NCBI RefSeq assembly: GCF_947486615.1
Contig: NZ_CANKUD010000004.1
Location: forward strand, 248,001-312,000
DNA: 64,000 nt
Direction of reading: 5' to 3'
DNA from: an uncultured Modestobacter sp.
GTDB taxonomy: Bacteria > Actinomycetota > Actinomycetes > Mycobacteriales > Geodermatophilaceae
Part shown: positions 25,008-34,856 of the stretch, in pieces
Layout: the number at the start of each line of letters is the position of its first letter
How positions within the stretch are numbered: the stretch's first letter is position 1
Notes under the pieces: model-generated
The model's input: the letters and a program-made list of their open reading frames with translations, nothing else
Databases searched by the model: none
Told to the model about the DNA's origin: nothing
Made by a program: the position numbers and the translations under genes

Positions 25008-25175
25008 GCGGCAGCCCCTACCCTGGTCGGACGCCGGCCTACACGCCGGCTGCCCGTGCGGCCCTCACCCTTTCCGGTCGAACTGGGCCGGCGGGGGTAC
25101 AGCTGTGCCGGCTGCGGTCGATGCAGTCAGCGACACGGGGTGCCGGACGGGCCTCTCGGAGGCTCCAACCAGGGG

Positions 25176-26975
25176 GTGGACGTGCCGCGAGCAACCGGTG
25201 GACCGCAGCTGCCGCACGACGTCCGCCGCCGGGTGGACACCGACCACGCGGACGCCGAGCACGCCGACGCCGGCCTGGTGACCGGGGTGCTGGACGCGCT
25301 GCCCTCACCGACGGTGCTCATCGACCCCGACGGCACGATGCTGCTGGTCAACGGCGCCTGGCGGGCGGCCGGCGACCTGCTGGACGACGACCGGCTGCGG
25401 GTCGGCGTGGGCGGCAACTACTTCTCGGTGATGCTCAGCCTGTCCGACGACGCGGTGAACCAGCAGCGGATCGCCCGGCTGCGGGAGCTGTCCCGCGGCG
25501 AGCGGGACCTGGTCTCCGCCGACTACGCGCTGCCCACCGCCTCCGGGGTGCGCTGGTACCACCTGCAGGCCTCCCGGGCCGACGAGTCCGGCCGGGTCGT
25601 GGTCACCCACACCGACGTGACCTCACGGGTCGCGGCCGAACGCGCCTCGGCCTGGCAGGCCCGGCACGACCACCTCACCGAGCTGCCGAACCGGGCGCAC
25701 CTGCACCACCTGATCGACGCCGAGCTGGCCCGGGCCGACCGCGGGCCGGTGGCGGTGCTGTTCCTGGACGTCGACGGCTTCAAGGACGTCAACGACACCC
25801 TCGGCCACGAGGTCGGCGACCACCTGCTGCGCGAGCTGGCCACCCGGCTGACCAGCCGCACCCGCGTCCAGGACACGGTGGGCCGGCTGGGCGGAGACGA
25901 GTTCGTCGTGCTGTGCCGCGACTGCGACGTCGAGGGGGCGCTCGCCCTGGCCGAGCGGTTCCAGTCGACCTTCGACGAGCCCTTCCAGCTCGGCGAGCGG
26001 GCCACCCGGCTCACCGTCAGCATCGGGGTCGCCGCCGCCGCCGCGGGCACCCGGCTGCGCTCCACCGACCTCGTGCGGGACGCCGACCTGGCGATGTACG
26101 CGGCCAAGGGCGCCGGTCGCAACCGGGTGCGGGTGTTCAGCCCCGACCTGCGCTCGGCGGTCGAGCAGAAGGTGCTGGTGGCCGCCGAGCTGCGCGACGC
26201 GATCGAGGCCGGCCAGCTGGTGCTGCACTACCAGCCGGTCCTGCACCTGCCCAGCGGCCAGGTCCTGGGCGCCGAGGCGCTGGTGCGCTGGCAGCACCCC
26301 GAGCGCGGTCTGCTGATGCCGTGTGACTTCATCCCGCTGGCCGAGCAGAACGGTGTCGTCGTCCCGCTCACCCGCTGGGTGCTCGGCGAGGCCGCGCGGC
26401 AGACCGCCGCCTGGGAGCGCGACGGGCTGATCCTGGTGACCGGGGTGAACATCAGCGCGGCGCACTTCGGCACCGGCACGCTCGTCGCCGACGTCCACGA
26501 CGCGCTGGAGGCCGCCGGCCTGGCGCCGGACCGGCTGATCCTGGAGCTCACCGAGACCAGCGTCGCCGAGGACCCGCTGCGGGCCGCCGCCCAGTTCGCC
26601 CAGCTGCGCATCTCCGGCGTCGAGGTGTCCATCGACGACTTCGGCAGCGGCTTCTCCTCGCTCAGCCAGCTGGTGTCCATCCCGGCCGGGGTGCTCAAGC
26701 TCGACCGCAGCCTCATCGCGACCACGGCTACCCGGCGCAGCGAGTCGGCCGCGGCGATCGCCGCGGTCGTCGGGCTGGCCACCGCCTGCGGCATGCGGAG
26801 CCTGGCCGAGGGCGTGGAGACCGACGACCAGCTGGAGCTGGTGACCGAGCTGGGCTGCACCTACGCCCAGGGCTTCCACATCGCCCGGCCGATGCCGCCG
26901 GCGGAGCTGGCCGGCTGGCTGGCCGAGCGCGCCGGCGGGCGGCCCCCGGCCCCCGTGCAGCTGCAGACCGTCTGA
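25176..26975 (+). CDS. PAS-GGDEF-EAL cyclic di-GMP protein
   Basis: This is a protein of about 599 residues. A PAS-like sensor ([25 protein letters not shown] to [11 protein letters not shown]) covers about 30-145. A GGDEF domain follows with an intact GGDEF motif in [15 protein letters not shown], then an EAL domain with [23 protein letters not shown] and [10 protein letters not shown]. Both active-site motifs look intact, so it could make or degrade c-di-GMP depending on the signal. There are no membrane helices. The frame is open far upstream; GTG 25176 is preferred because it follows GGAGG and leaves a short tail before PAS, but the start is uncertain. Confidence 0.85.
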   Translation: MDVPRATGGPQLPHDVRRRVDTDHADAEHADAGLVTGVLDALPSPTVLIDPDGTMLLVNGAWRAAGDLLDDDRLRVGVGGNYFSVMLSLSDDAVNQQRIARLRELSRGERDLVSADYALPTASGVRWYHLQASRADESGRVVVTHTDVTSRVAAERASAWQARHDHLTELPNRAHLHHLIDAELARADRGPVAVLFLDVDGFKDVNDTLGHEVGDHLLRELATRLTSRTRVQDTVGRLGGDEFVVLCRDCDVEGALALAERFQSTFDEPFQLGERATRLTVSIGVAAAAAGTRLRSTDLVRDADLAMYAAKGAGRNRVRVFSPDLRSAVEQKVLVAAELRDAIEAGQLVLHYQPVLHLPSGQVLGAEALVRWQHPERGLLMPCDFIPLAEQNGVVVPLTRWVLGEAARQTAAWERDGLILVTGVNISAAHFGTGTLVADVHDALEAAGLAPDRLILELTETSVAEDPLRAAAQFAQLRISGVEVSIDDFGSGFSSLSQLVSIPAGVLKLDRSLIATTATRRSESAAAIAAVVGLATACGMRSLAEGVETDDQLELVTELGCTYAQGFHIARPMPPAELAGWLAERAGGRPPAPVQLQTV

Positions 26976-26977
26976 CC

Positions 26978-27003
26978 CGGCCGGCGGGCGCCCGCCGGGG
27001 TCA
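26978..27003. terminator. GC-rich hairpin between convergent genes
   Basis: CGGCGGG and CCCGCCG arms around a CG dinucleotide, with partial outer pairing (TGACCC...GGGGTCA), sit between the stop codons of the GGDEF-EAL gene and the minus-strand membrane protein. It likely ends transcription from both sides. Confidence 0.5.
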
Positions 27004-27315
27004 GCCCGGTTCGCCGCGGAGCTTGCGCCGGGCCACCACCACCAGGTCGACCAGGGCGATCACCGCCAGCACGACGAGGGCGACCGGGAGGACGACCGGG
27101 ACGTCGGCGGCGAAGGCCAGCACCGCGAGGACCCCGCAGAGCACCAGGCCGAACGCGGCCAGCACCAGCCGCAGGGTCAGTGCGCTGCGCGCCGCGCCGG
27201 CGCCCCCCTCCGGGATCCGGGGCTGGGAGTCCGGGATCCCGTGCGGGAACTGGTCGCGCTCGTACTCGGTGAGGTCGTCCGGCGTGCGTCGGTCGTCAGG
27301 TGGTGGCGTGCTCAT
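27001..27315 (-). CDS. Small two-helix membrane protein
   Basis: This 104-residue protein has a hydrophilic, proline- and acid-rich first half ([20 protein letters not shown]), then two membrane helices ([21 protein letters not shown] and [21 protein letters not shown]) and a basic tail. No family was recognised. It is divergent from prfB, with 45 bases between the starts. Confidence 0.65.
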   Translation of the reverse strand: MSTPPPDDRRTPDDLTEYERDQFPHGIPDSQPRIPEGGAGAARSALTLRLVLAAFGLVLCGVLAVLAFAADVPVVLPVALVVLAVIALVDLVVVARRKLRGEPG

Positions 27316-27346
27316 GCCGCTGGAGGTACCCGGGAGGGGAGCGCAC

Positions 27347-27352
27347 TACCCT
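27347..27352 (+). promoter_or_regulatory. -10 box for leaderless prfB mRNA
   Basis: TACCCT ends 8 bases before the GTG start of prfB and no ribosome-binding site lies between. This is the usual layout of leaderless actinobacterial transcripts. No consensus -35 box is seen. Confidence 0.5.
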
Positions 27353-27360
27353 GGACTGTC

Positions 27361-28470
27361 GTGGCCGCTGACTTCTCCGTCGTCCTGGACGAACTCGACA
27401 CGACCCTGAGGTCCATCGAGGCCGTCATGCGGGTCGATGACCTCCGCCGGGAGGTGGCCGAGCTCGAGCAGAAGGCCGCCGCCCCCGACCTCTGGAACGA
27501 CGTGGAGGCCGCCCAGGCGGTGACCTCCCGGCTGTCCTACCTGCAGGGCGACCTGCGCCGGGTGGAGGAGCTGCGCAGCCGGCTCGACGACGTCGGCCTG
27601 ATGCACGAGATGGCCGCCGACGAGGGCGACGAGGCCACGCTGGCCGAGACCGAGCGGGAGCTCGCCAGCATCCGCACCGTGCTCGACGAGCTCGAGGTGC
27701 GCACCCTGCTGTCGGGTGAGTACGACGCCCGCGAGGCGCTGGTCACCATCCGCTCGGAGGCCGGGGGCGTGGACGCCGCCGACTTCGCCGAGATGCTGAT
27801 GCGGATGTACCTGCGCTGGGCCGAGCGGCACAAGTACCCCACCGAGGTCTACGACGTCTCCTACGCCGAGGAGGCCGGCATCAAGTCGGCCACCTTCGCG
27901 GTCAAGCAGCCCTACGCCTACGGCACCCTCTCGGTCGAGCAGGGCACCCACCGGCTGGTGCGCATCTCGCCCTTCGACAACCAGGGCCGCCGGCAGACCT
28001 CCTTCGCCGGGGTCGAGGTGCTGCCCGTCGTGGAGCAGACCGACCACGTCGACATCCCGGAGAACGAGATCCGGGTCGACGTCTTCCGCTCGTCGGGCCC
28101 CGGTGGGCAGAGCGTGAACACCACCGACTCCGCCGTCCGGATGACCCACATCCCGACCGGCATCGTCGTCTCCTGCCAGAACGAGAAGTCCCAGATCCAG
28201 AACCGCGCCGCCGCGCTGCGGGTGCTGCAGGCCCGGTTGCTCGTCGTCCGTCAGGCCGAGCAGCGGGCCGAGATGGACGCGCTCAAGGGCGAGGGCAGCA
28301 GCTGGGGCAACCAGATGCGCTCGTACGTGCTGCACCCCTACCAGATGGTCAAGGACCTGCGGACCGAGGTGGAGAGCGGCAACCCCTCCAGCGTCCTGGA
28401 CGGCGAGCTCGACTCCTTCATCGAGGCCGGCATCCGCTGGCGGCGCCAGCAGGAGGCCCCGGCCGGCTGA
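27361..28470 (+). CDS. prfB: Peptide chain release factor 2
   Basis: This is a 369-residue release factor that recognises UGA and UAA stop codons and triggers peptide release on the ribosome. The SPF tripeptide (203-205), specific to RF2, and the GGQ motif (248-250) are present in [13 protein letters not shown]. The N-terminal coiled-coil domain ([14 protein letters not shown]) is complete. The gene reads straight through with no internal UGA, so the frameshift autoregulation known from E. coli is absent. Start GTG 27361 fits the usual length and the leaderless promoter. Confidence 0.97.
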   Translation: MAADFSVVLDELDTTLRSIEAVMRVDDLRREVAELEQKAAAPDLWNDVEAAQAVTSRLSYLQGDLRRVEELRSRLDDVGLMHEMAADEGDEATLAETERELASIRTVLDELEVRTLLSGEYDAREALVTIRSEAGGVDAADFAEMLMRMYLRWAERHKYPTEVYDVSYAEEAGIKSATFAVKQPYAYGTLSVEQGTHRLVRISPFDNQGRRQTSFAGVEVLPVVEQTDHVDIPENEIRVDVFRSSGPGGQSVNTTDSAVRMTHIPTGIVVSCQNEKSQIQNRAAALRVLQARLLVVRQAEQRAEMDALKGEGSSWGNQMRSYVLHPYQMVKDLRTEVESGNPSSVLDGELDSFIEAGIRWRRQQEAPAG

Positions 28471-28699
28471 GAAAGGACCTCGGTGCCTCAGGCCTCGCTG
28501 CAGGGTGCCGCGGCGAGCCTGCGAGCCGTGGGGGGCGGGGAGGTCTTCCGTCGAGGCCGAGGGACTGGTCACATCAAGCGGGCTGGGCGACGGAACGTGA
28601 TCGGCCGGCCTGGGCGTGGTCACTGTGCGCGAACACAGTTGGCCGCCGCGCCGAGCGGGCGGACCATCATGCGGCCCGGGGCAGGTACCGTCGTCCCTC

Positions 28700-29389
28700 G
28701 TGATCGAATTGCAACACGTCACCAAGGTGTACCCGACCAGTCCACGGCCGGCCCTGGATGACGTCTCCATGCAGATCGACAAGGGCGAGTTCGTCTTCCT
28801 CATCGGTTCTTCCGGTTCGGGCAAGTCGACCTTCCTCCGGCTGCTGCTGAAGGAGGACGACCCCACCAAGGGCGTCATCACGGTCAACGACAAGAACCTG
28901 AACACCATGAGCAAGTGGCAGGTGCCCAAGCTCCGCCGCACCATGGGCTGCGTCTTCCAGGACTTCCGGCTGCTGCGCAACAAGACGGTGGCCGAGAACG
29001 TGGCCTTCGCCCTCGAGGTGATCAACAAGCCGCAGCGCACCATCAAGCGCGTCGTCCCCGAGGTGCTGGAGATGGTCGGCCTGGACGGCAAGGAGAACCG
29101 GCTGCCCGGCGAGCTCTCCGGTGGTGAGCAGCAGCGGGTGGCGATCGCCCGGGCGTTCGTGAACCGGCCGCTGGTGCTGCTGGCCGACGAGCCCACCGGC
29201 AACCTGGACCCCGAGACCAGCCAGGACATCATGCTGCTGCTGGAGCGGATCAACCGCACCGGCACCACCGTGGTGATGGCCACGCACGACTACCACATCG
29301 TCGACTCGATGCGGCGGCGCGTGATCGAGCTGAACGACGGCATCCTCAGCCGCGACCAGAGCCGTGGCGTCTACGGCGTTGGTCGTTGA
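28700..29389 (+). CDS. ftsE: Cell-division ABC ATPase FtsE
   Basis: This 229-residue ATPase begins [23 protein letters not shown]. It has Walker [16 protein letters not shown], signature [16 protein letters not shown], Walker [17 protein letters not shown] and [15 protein letters not shown]. FtsE with FtsX activates peptidoglycan hydrolases at division or growth sites. GTG 28700 lies 8 bases after TACCGT (28686-28691), suggesting a leaderless mRNA; upstream in-frame extensions lack family similarity. The order prfB-ftsE-ftsX-smpB is the conserved actinobacterial neighbourhood. Confidence 0.95.
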   Translation: MIELQHVTKVYPTSPRPALDDVSMQIDKGEFVFLIGSSGSGKSTFLRLLLKEDDPTKGVITVNDKNLNTMSKWQVPKLRRTMGCVFQDFRLLRNKTVAENVAFALEVINKPQRTIKRVVPEVLEMVGLDGKENRLPGELSGGEQQRVAIARAFVNRPLVLLADEPTGNLDPETSQDIMLLLERINRTGTTVVMATHDYHIVDSMRRRVIELNDGILSRDQSRGVYGVGR

Positions 29390-29446
29390 GGTGCGGGTCG
29401 CTGAGATGACCGTTCGCCGCACGCTGAACGACACGACAGGGAACTG

Positions 29447-30331
29447 ATGCGCGTCAACTTCGTCCTCTCCGAGGTGGCCGCCGGGCTGCGCCGGAACCTG
29501 ACCATGACGATCGCGATGATCCTGACCACCGGGATCTCGCTCGGCCTCATGGGCACAGGTCTGCTGATCGCCAACATGATCGGCGACATGCGGGAGATCT
29601 ACTACGAGAAGATCCAGGTCTCGATCTACCTCGCCGAAGAGGTGACCGAGGAGCAGCGCGACGCGATCGCCGCCCAGCTGGACGCCTCCCCGGAGGTCGC
29701 GGACTACCTCTACGAGTCCAAGGCCGACGCCTACCAGCGGTTCCTCCAGGCATTCCAGGAGCAGCCCGCGCTGGTCGCCAACACCCCCGAGGACGCCCTC
29801 CCCGAGAGCTTCCGGGTGGAGCTGGTCAACCCCGAGCGCTACCCGGTCATCGCCGAGCAGTTCCCCAACGGGGAGAACGGCGTGGAGGAGGTCCGCGACG
29901 AGGGCGACTTCCTCGACCGGCTGTTCAGCCTGCTCAACGGCGCCCGCAACGCGACCATCGCGGTGGCCGTCGTCCAGGCGCTGGCCGCGTTGCTGCTGAT
30001 CTCGAACACGATCCAGCTCGCGGCGTTCAACAGACGCAACGAGACCAACATCATGCGGCTGGTCGGCGCCTCGCGCTGGTACACCCAGCTGCCGTTCATC
30101 CTCGAGGCCGCGCTCGCCGGCCTGATCGGTGCCGGGCTGGCGATCGGTGGTCTGGTGCTGACGAAGATCCTGTTCGTCGACAAGACCCTGGCCGGCCCGA
30201 TCAAGGCGGGCATCATCCCGCCGGTCGACTGGTCGGCGATCGTGGCGATCTCCCCGATCATCGCCGGCGCCGGCGCCGGCCTGGCCGCGGTGGCCGCCTA
30301 CGTCACCCTCCGCCTCTACGTCCGTCTGTAG
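29447..30331 (+). CDS. ftsX: Cell-division permease-like protein FtsX
   Basis: This is a 294-residue protein with four membrane helices: one at residues 20-45 and three near the C-terminus. A large extracytoplasmic loop (about 50-165) would contact a hydrolase such as RipC. The conserved ATIAVAVVQALAALLLISNTIQLAAFNRRNETNIMRLVGASRWYTQLPF segment near 170-215 is typical of FtsX. It lies 57 bases after ftsE. The stop TAG is the first part of a 19-bp tandem repeat. Confidence 0.95.
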   Translation: MRVNFVLSEVAAGLRRNLTMTIAMILTTGISLGLMGTGLLIANMIGDMREIYYEKIQVSIYLAEEVTEEQRDAIAAQLDASPEVADYLYESKADAYQRFLQAFQEQPALVANTPEDALPESFRVELVNPERYPVIAEQFPNGENGVEEVRDEGDFLDRLFSLLNGARNATIAVAVVQALAALLLISNTIQLAAFNRRNETNIMRLVGASRWYTQLPFILEAALAGLIGAGLAIGGLVLTKILFVDKTLAGPIKAGIIPPVDWSAIVAISPIIAGAGAGLAAVAAYVTLRLYVRL

Positions 30332-30384
30332 CCCGCGGCTCCGCCGGTAGCCCGCGGCTCCGCCGGTAGCCCGCGGCTCCGCCG
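30329..30384. repeat. 19-bp tandem repeat, about three copies, at the ftsX stop codon
   Basis: The unit TAGCCCGCGGCTCCGCCGG occurs at 30329-30347 and 30348-30366, and without its last base at 30367-30384. The first copy provides the ftsX stop. Each unit can form a small GCGG-CT-CCGC hairpin. Copy number could vary by slippage. It may assist termination together with the inverted repeat at 30402. Confidence 0.75.
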
Positions 30385-30401
30385 CTGGCCCGCGGCGAGT
30401 T

Positions 30402-30446
30402 CTGCGATCTCGTGGCCCTGGGACCTCCGGGGCCACGAGATCGCAG
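30402..30446. terminator. 17-bp inverted repeat between convergent ftsX and DUF559 gene
   Basis: Arms 30402-30418 (CTGCGATCTCGTGGCCC) and 30430-30446 are perfectly complementary around an 11-base loop. Position between two convergent genes fits a bidirectional terminator. A related repeat at 31392-31435 lies on the other side of the DUF559 gene, so it may also belong to a dispersed repeat family. Confidence 0.65.
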
Positions 30447-30449
30447 ATG

Positions 30450-31328
30450 TCAGAGCCCGAGGGCCCGGCGGACGGCCGCGACCGCCTCGCCCGGCCGGCC
30501 CAGGACGTCTGCGGAGCTGAATCGCAGGACCGTCCAGCCCTCGAGGACCAGCCGGTTCTGCCGACGCAGGTCAGCGACGAAGACGCGACGGTCCCGGTGC
30601 ACGTCTCCGTCGAACTCCACCAGCACCTTGCGGTCGGGCCAGGCGATGTCGCCGAAGCCGATCTGGCGTCCTCGGTCGTCCGACACCCGGTGCTGCAGGG
30701 TGGGCCTGGGCAGCCCCGCGTCGTGCAGCAGCCAGCGCAGCACCGACTCCATGGGGGAACCGGCGCGCGGATCGGTGATCGTCAGCGCCCGGCGGCATCG
30801 CAGGGCACCACGGCCGGTCGGGATCCGGGCCAGTGCTCGTTGCAGGTCCTCCGGTCGGCAGAGGCAGTCGAGCAGCTGGTCGGTGACGGCCAGCAGTGCG
30901 GGCGCCTCCAGCACGGCCCCGAGGTCGCGCCAGGTGCGGGCCGGCGCCGTCACCGGCATGCCCCAGCGCCGCTCGACGTCCTCGGGCGGCATCGGTGTGC
31001 GGTGCAGGCGGCGGTCGCGGCGATTGCGCGCCCGGGAGCCGACCGGCACGGTCAGGTGCACCGGCTGGTCGGCCTGCTGCAACGGGATCTCGATCCGCCA
31101 CAGCGCGGCCGCGGAGTGGTGACTGACCACAGCGCCGGGCGGCGCGGTCAGCAGGACCGCCGGCAGTCGGGTCCGCACGTCGGCGACGTCCGCGCGGGGC
31201 AGGTAGGTGTCGCGGGAGAGCCGGACGACGTCCCGGTGGCGCAGGTCCCAGTCGGTGATGCCCTCGGCTCGGGCTCCGGGGCGGGTCATGGGCTCGCGGA
31301 CGCGGGACTGCACGGGAGGGCGGGGCAT
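30450..31328 (-). CDS. DUF559 / AbiEi-like domain protein
   Basis: This is a protein of about 292 residues. The N-terminal part (AEGITDWDLRHRDVVRLSRDTYLP, VVSHHSAAALW) resembles the AbiEi-type winged-helix region. The C-terminal part (RQIGFGDIAWPDRKVLVEFDGDVHRD, RQNRLVLEGWTVLRFSSADVL) is the DUF559 Vsr/PD-(D/E)xK-like nuclease fold with D-x-E-F-D-G. Proteins of this build are abundant in actinobacteria, with unknown function. The start is uncertain (ATG 31328 or 31289). It sits alone, bracketed by two related hairpins, between the ftsEX pair and smpB. Confidence 0.7.
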   Translation of the reverse strand: MPRPPVQSRVREPMTRPGARAEGITDWDLRHRDVVRLSRDTYLPRADVADVRTRLPAVLLTAPPGAVVSHHSAAALWRIEIPLQQADQPVHLTVPVGSRARNRRDRRLHRTPMPPEDVERRWGMPVTAPARTWRDLGAVLEAPALLAVTDQLLDCLCRPEDLQRALARIPTGRGALRCRRALTITDPRAGSPMESVLRWLLHDAGLPRPTLQHRVSDDRGRQIGFGDIAWPDRKVLVEFDGDVHRDRRVFVADLRRQNRLVLEGWTVLRFSSADVLGRPGEAVAAVRRALGL

Positions 31329-31391
31329 CGGCAGAGAGTGGCAACTCGGCACCCGGCCACGCCGGCGCTGTCCACAGCAGCCCGTGAGATG

Positions 31392-31435
31392 TGCGGTCTC
31401 GGGGCCACCGGCGCCCGTGCGGCCCCGAGATCGCA
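31392..31435. repeat. Second inverted repeat, related to the one at 30402
   Basis: Arms TGCGGTCTCGGGGCC (31392-31406) and GGCCCCGAGATCGCA (31421-31435) pair over 15 bp with one G-U. The GAGATCGCAG end is identical to that of the 30402-30446 repeat. The pair of repeats flanks the DUF559 gene. Confidence 0.55.
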
Positions 31436-31462
31436 GTTGTCGCGGGCGACTAACCTGGGGGC

Positions 31463-31939
31463 ATGCCGCGTGAACAGGGGCGGAAGCTCATCGCCCAGAA
31501 CAAGAAGGCGCGGCACGACTACTCCATCCTCGACACCTACGAGGTGGGCCTGGTGCTCACCGGCACCGAGGTGAAGAGCCTGCGCGCCGGTCGTGCCTCG
31601 CTGGTGGACGGCTTCGCCACGGTCGACCAGGGTGAGGTCTGGCTGCAGCACGTGCACATCCCCGAGTACACCGAGGGCACGTGGACCAACCACGCCCCGC
31701 GGCGCAAGCGGAAGATCCTCATGCACCGCGCCGAGATCGAGAAGCTGATCGGCAAGACCAAGGAGGGCGGGCTCTCGCTCGTCCCGCTCGACCTGTACTT
31801 CAAGGACGGCAAGGTCAAGGCGACCCTCGCGCTGGCCAAGGGCAAGAAGAGCTACGACAAGCGCCAGGACCTCGCCGAGCGTGACTCCCGCCGGGAGATG
31901 GAACGCGCCTTCGGCCGCTACGTGAAGGGCCGCAGATGA
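31463..31939 (+). CDS. smpB: SsrA (tmRNA)-binding protein SmpB
   Basis: This is a 158-residue protein with the SmpB hallmarks [53 protein letters not shown], and a basic C-terminus ([23 protein letters not shown]). It delivers tmRNA to stalled ribosomes. TAACCT (31451-31456) is 6 bases before the ATG, suggesting a leaderless mRNA. The tmRNA gene is 23 kb downstream in this window rather than adjacent. Confidence 0.97.
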   Translation: MPREQGRKLIAQNKKARHDYSILDTYEVGLVLTGTEVKSLRAGRASLVDGFATVDQGEVWLQHVHIPEYTEGTWTNHAPRRKRKILMHRAEIEKLIGKTKEGGLSLVPLDLYFKDGKVKATLALAKGKKSYDKRQDLAERDSRREMERAFGRYVKGRR

Positions 31940-32859
31940 GGGGCATCGCCTACGACCGGTTCGGCGACGAGTCGGTCCTGCAGTTGCGGGACGACCTGCC
32001 CGAGCCCCCGGTCGGTCCGGACACGGTGCTGGTCCGCACCCGCGCGACCGGGGTCAACCCGGTCGACATGGGCATCCGGGAGGGCCATCTCGCCGGCTTC
32101 TTCCCGCACCACTTCCCGATCGTGCCGGGCTGGGACCTCGCCGGCGTCGTCGAGCAGGTCGGGCCGGCCGTCGTCGACTTCGCGCCGGGTGACGAGGTCT
32201 TCGGCTACCTGCGCCGGGACGACGTCCAGTGGGGGACGGCGGCGGAGCTGGTGCCCGCGCCGCAGCGGTGCCTGGCGCACAAGCCGGAGTCGCTGGGGTT
32301 CACCGAGGCCGCCGCCCTGCCGCTGGCCGGGCTGACCGCCTACCAGGCGCTGACCGAGGCCCTGGACGTGGGCGAGGGCGACCGGGTGCTGGTGCACCGG
32401 GCCGCCGGCGGGGTCGGCTTCTTCGCGGTGCAGATCGCCGCCGCGCTCGGCGCGCACGTGATCGGCACCGCCAGCCCGCGCAACCACGGCTTCCTCCGCG
32501 ACGCCGGCTGCGCCGAGGTGCTCGACTACTCGGCCGGGCCGATCTCCGGCCAGCTGTCCGACCGGGTGGACGCGGTGCTCGACCTGGTCGGCGGGCCGGC
32601 GCTGGGTGACGCCCCCGACCAGGTGAAGACCCCCTCGCGGATCGCCAGCGTGGTCGACCCGGTGGTGCGCGACCTGGGCGGCCGCTACGTCTTCGTCCGC
32701 CCGGAACAGCACGACCTGGAGGAGCTCGGCCGGATGGCCGACGCCGGCCAGCTGCGGGTGCACATCGCCCGCACCTTCCCGCTGGCGCAGACCGCCGACG
32801 CGCAGCGGCTGGTGGCCGAGGGGCACGTGCGCGGCAAGGTCGTCGTCACGCTCGACTGA
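31936..32859 (+). CDS. NADPH-dependent MDR oxidoreductase (quinone-reductase-like)
   Basis: This is a 307-residue zinc-free medium-chain reductase. An alcohol-dehydrogenase-like N-terminal domain ([33 protein letters not shown]) is followed by a Rossmann fold with [29 protein letters not shown]. The family reduces quinones or enones with NADPH. It overlaps the smpB stop by 4 bases, so it is translated from the smpB transcript, although no functional link is known. Confidence 0.85.
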   Translation: MRGIAYDRFGDESVLQLRDDLPEPPVGPDTVLVRTRATGVNPVDMGIREGHLAGFFPHHFPIVPGWDLAGVVEQVGPAVVDFAPGDEVFGYLRRDDVQWGTAAELVPAPQRCLAHKPESLGFTEAAALPLAGLTAYQALTEALDVGEGDRVLVHRAAGGVGFFAVQIAAALGAHVIGTASPRNHGFLRDAGCAEVLDYSAGPISGQLSDRVDAVLDLVGGPALGDAPDQVKTPSRIASVVDPVVRDLGGRYVFVRPEQHDLEELGRMADAGQLRVHIARTFPLAQTADAQRLVAEGHVRGKVVVTLD

Positions 32860-32887
32860 GTGAGCGGCTCTGCCTAGGGTCGGCCCC

Positions 32888-33778
32888 GTGGTCGCCCCGC
32901 CCGTCGATGACGACGACGTCCCGCGGTACTGGCGCGAGCTGGGGCTGCCCGGCCTGGTCGACGTGCACGTGCACTTCCTGCCCGAGCGCGTGCAGGCGAA
33001 GGTCTGGCAGTACTTCGCCGAGGCGGAGGCGCACTACGGGACGCCGTGGCCGGTCACCTACGCCCTGCCGGTCGCCGAGCGGCTGGCGGTGCTGGACCGG
33101 CTCGGCCTCCGGGCCTTCCCGACGCTGCCCTACCCGCACAAGCCGGGGATGGCGGCCTGGCTGAACGACGAGGCCGCCGCGTTCGCCGCCGAGCACCCGC
33201 GGGTGCTGCACTCGGCGACCTTCTTCCCGGAGCCGGCGGCGCCGGCGTACGTGGACCGCGCGCTGGACGCCGGGGCCCGGGTGGTCAAGGTGCACGTCCA
33301 GGTCGGCGGCTTCGACCCGCGCGACCCGCTGCTGGAGCCGGTGTGGGCCCGGCTGGAGGAGACCGGCACCCCGGTGGTCATCCACTGCGGCTCCGGTCCG
33401 CTGGTCGGGGAGCACACCGGCCCGGCGCCGATGGCCGGCCTGCTGGAGCGCCACCCGCGGCTCCAGCTGGTGATCGCGCACCTGGGCATGCCGGAGTACG
33501 CGGCCTTCCTGGACCTGGCCGAGCGGTACGAGCGGGTGCACCTGGACACCACGATGTTCGCCACCGACTTCATGGAGCGGCGGGCGCCGTTCGACCGCGC
33601 CCTGTTGCCGCGGCTGGGCGCGCTGCGGGACAAGGTGCTGCTGGGCAGCGACTTCCCTGCCATCCCGTACCCCTACGCCCACCAGCTGGCCGCGCTGCAC
33701 CGGCTGGAGCTGGGGGAGGAATGGCTGCGGGCGGTGCTGTGGGGCAACGGTGCCCGGCTGTTCGGGGTCACCCCCTAG
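32888..33778 (+). CDS. Amidohydrolase-family protein (amidohydro_2 / TIM-barrel)
   Basis: This is a 296-residue TIM-barrel hydrolase. It has the metal-site start VDVHVHFLPERVQ, then VKVHVQVGGFDPRDPLLEPVW, PVVIHCGSGP, LVIAHLGMPEY and LLGSDFPAIPY, matching the amidohydrolase-2 (ACMSD-like) family in which His and Asp residues hold the metal. The substrate is unknown; the family includes decarboxylases and hydrolases. TAGGGT 7 bases before GTG 32888 suggests a leaderless mRNA. Confidence 0.8.
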   Translation: MVAPPVDDDDVPRYWRELGLPGLVDVHVHFLPERVQAKVWQYFAEAEAHYGTPWPVTYALPVAERLAVLDRLGLRAFPTLPYPHKPGMAAWLNDEAAAFAAEHPRVLHSATFFPEPAAPAYVDRALDAGARVVKVHVQVGGFDPRDPLLEPVWARLEETGTPVVIHCGSGPLVGEHTGPAPMAGLLERHPRLQLVIAHLGMPEYAAFLDLAERYERVHLDTTMFATDFMERRAPFDRALLPRLGALRDKVLLGSDFPAIPYPYAHQLAALHRLELGEEWLRAVLWGNGARLFGVTP

Positions 33779-33788
33779 CCTGGATCTT

Positions 33789-34784
33789 GTGAACTCCGCT
33801 CCGCTCGCCCTGCCCGAGGGGCTCACCGCCCGCCCGATCCGCCCGGACGACGTCGTCGCCGTGGCCGAGCTGCTCACCGCCGCCGAGGCGGTCGACGACA
33901 CCGGCGCGCACGAGTCACCGGAGGACCTGACCGGCTTCTGGGTCAACGAGCTGGTCGACCTGGAGCGGGACAGCCGGCTGGTCACCACCGCGGACGGCGC
34001 GGTGGTGGGCTGGGCCACGGCGATCGCGCCGCCCACCTTCCGGGACGCCTACGGGGTGCACCTGGAGGGCCGGGTGCACCCGGAGTGGCGCGGCCGTGGC
34101 ATCGGCCGGGCGCTGCTGGCCTGGCAGCTGGCGCGGGGCGAGGAGCTGCACGCCGAGCGCCACCCGGAGGCGCCGGCCCGGCTGACGGTCACCGCCTACA
34201 CCTCGATGGCCGACCTGACCGCGCTGCTCCGCCGGGCCGGCCTGGTGGAGGCGCGGTTCTTCTCGCACATGGAGCGCCCGCTCACCGACCTGCCCGAGCC
34301 GCGCACCGTGCCGGGGGTGGAGCTGGTGCCGTTCACCTGGGAGCGGGACGACGAGGTGCGCCGCGCGCACAACGCCGCGTTCACCGAGCACTACGGCTCC
34401 AGCGAGCGGGACACGACGTCCTGGCAGGTGATGTTCACCGGGCAGCGCGGCTTCCGCCCCGACCTGTCGGTGCTCGCCGTCGAGGACGACGCGGTGATCG
34501 CCTACGTGCTGGCCTACGTGTACGAGGCGAACACCGCCGCGACCGGGCACCGGGAGAGCTACTTCGGCCAGATCGGGGTGCTGCCGACCGCCCGCGGCCG
34601 CGGGTTGTCGAAGGCGGCGATCGTGCAGGCGCTCCGGGTGGCTGCCGAGCACGACTGCGCGACCGCCGGTCTGCAGGTGGACAGCGAGAACGTCACCGGT
34701 GCGCTGGGGCTCTACGAGAGCCTGGGGTTCACCACCAGCCGGACCGAGGTCTCCTGGTCCCGGCACCTCGCGCCGCTGCGCTGA
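33789..34784 (+). CDS. Tandem GNAT acetyltransferase
   Basis: This is a 331-residue protein with two GNAT domains. The first has acetyl-CoA motif VHPEWRGRGIGRALLAWQLA (near residue 99). The second has IGVLPTARGRGLSKAAIVQALRVA (near 265) and ends with LGLYESLGFTTSRTEVSWSRHL. The layout resembles mycothiol synthase (MshD) and relatives, but the substrate cannot be assigned. TAGCCT, which includes the stop codon of the preceding gene, lies 7 bases before GTG 33789, as in leaderless promoters. Confidence 0.8.
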   Translation: MNSAPLALPEGLTARPIRPDDVVAVAELLTAAEAVDDTGAHESPEDLTGFWVNELVDLERDSRLVTTADGAVVGWATAIAPPTFRDAYGVHLEGRVHPEWRGRGIGRALLAWQLARGEELHAERHPEAPARLTVTAYTSMADLTALLRRAGLVEARFFSHMERPLTDLPEPRTVPGVELVPFTWERDDEVRRAHNAAFTEHYGSSERDTTSWQVMFTGQRGFRPDLSVLAVEDDAVIAYVLAYVYEANTAATGHRESYFGQIGVLPTARGRGLSKAAIVQALRVAAEHDCATAGLQVDSENVTGALGLYESLGFTTSRTEVSWSRHLAPLR

Positions 34785-34798
34785 CGTCCCCGGACGCA

Positions 34799-34839
34799 CG
34801 ACGGCGCCGGTGGCCCGAGGAGGGCCACCGGCGCCGTCG
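34799..34839. terminator. Bidirectional hairpin terminator
   Basis: An 18-bp stem (arms 34799-34816 and 34822-34839, containing CGGCGCCGGTGGCC) with a 5-base loop lies between the convergent GNAT and MFS genes. It should stop transcription from both sides. Confidence 0.75.
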
Positions 34840-34856
34840 CGCACGGAGCGTTGCGG

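Noticed and set aside
27361-28470. Programmed frameshift in prfB
   Set aside because: The frame is continuous from GTG 27361 with no internal UGA and the protein has normal length.
30450-31328. AbiEi-type antitoxin of a toxin-antitoxin pair
   Set aside because: No toxin gene (AbiEii-like nucleotidyltransferase) lies next to it; the protein carries its own DUF559 nuclease-like domain.
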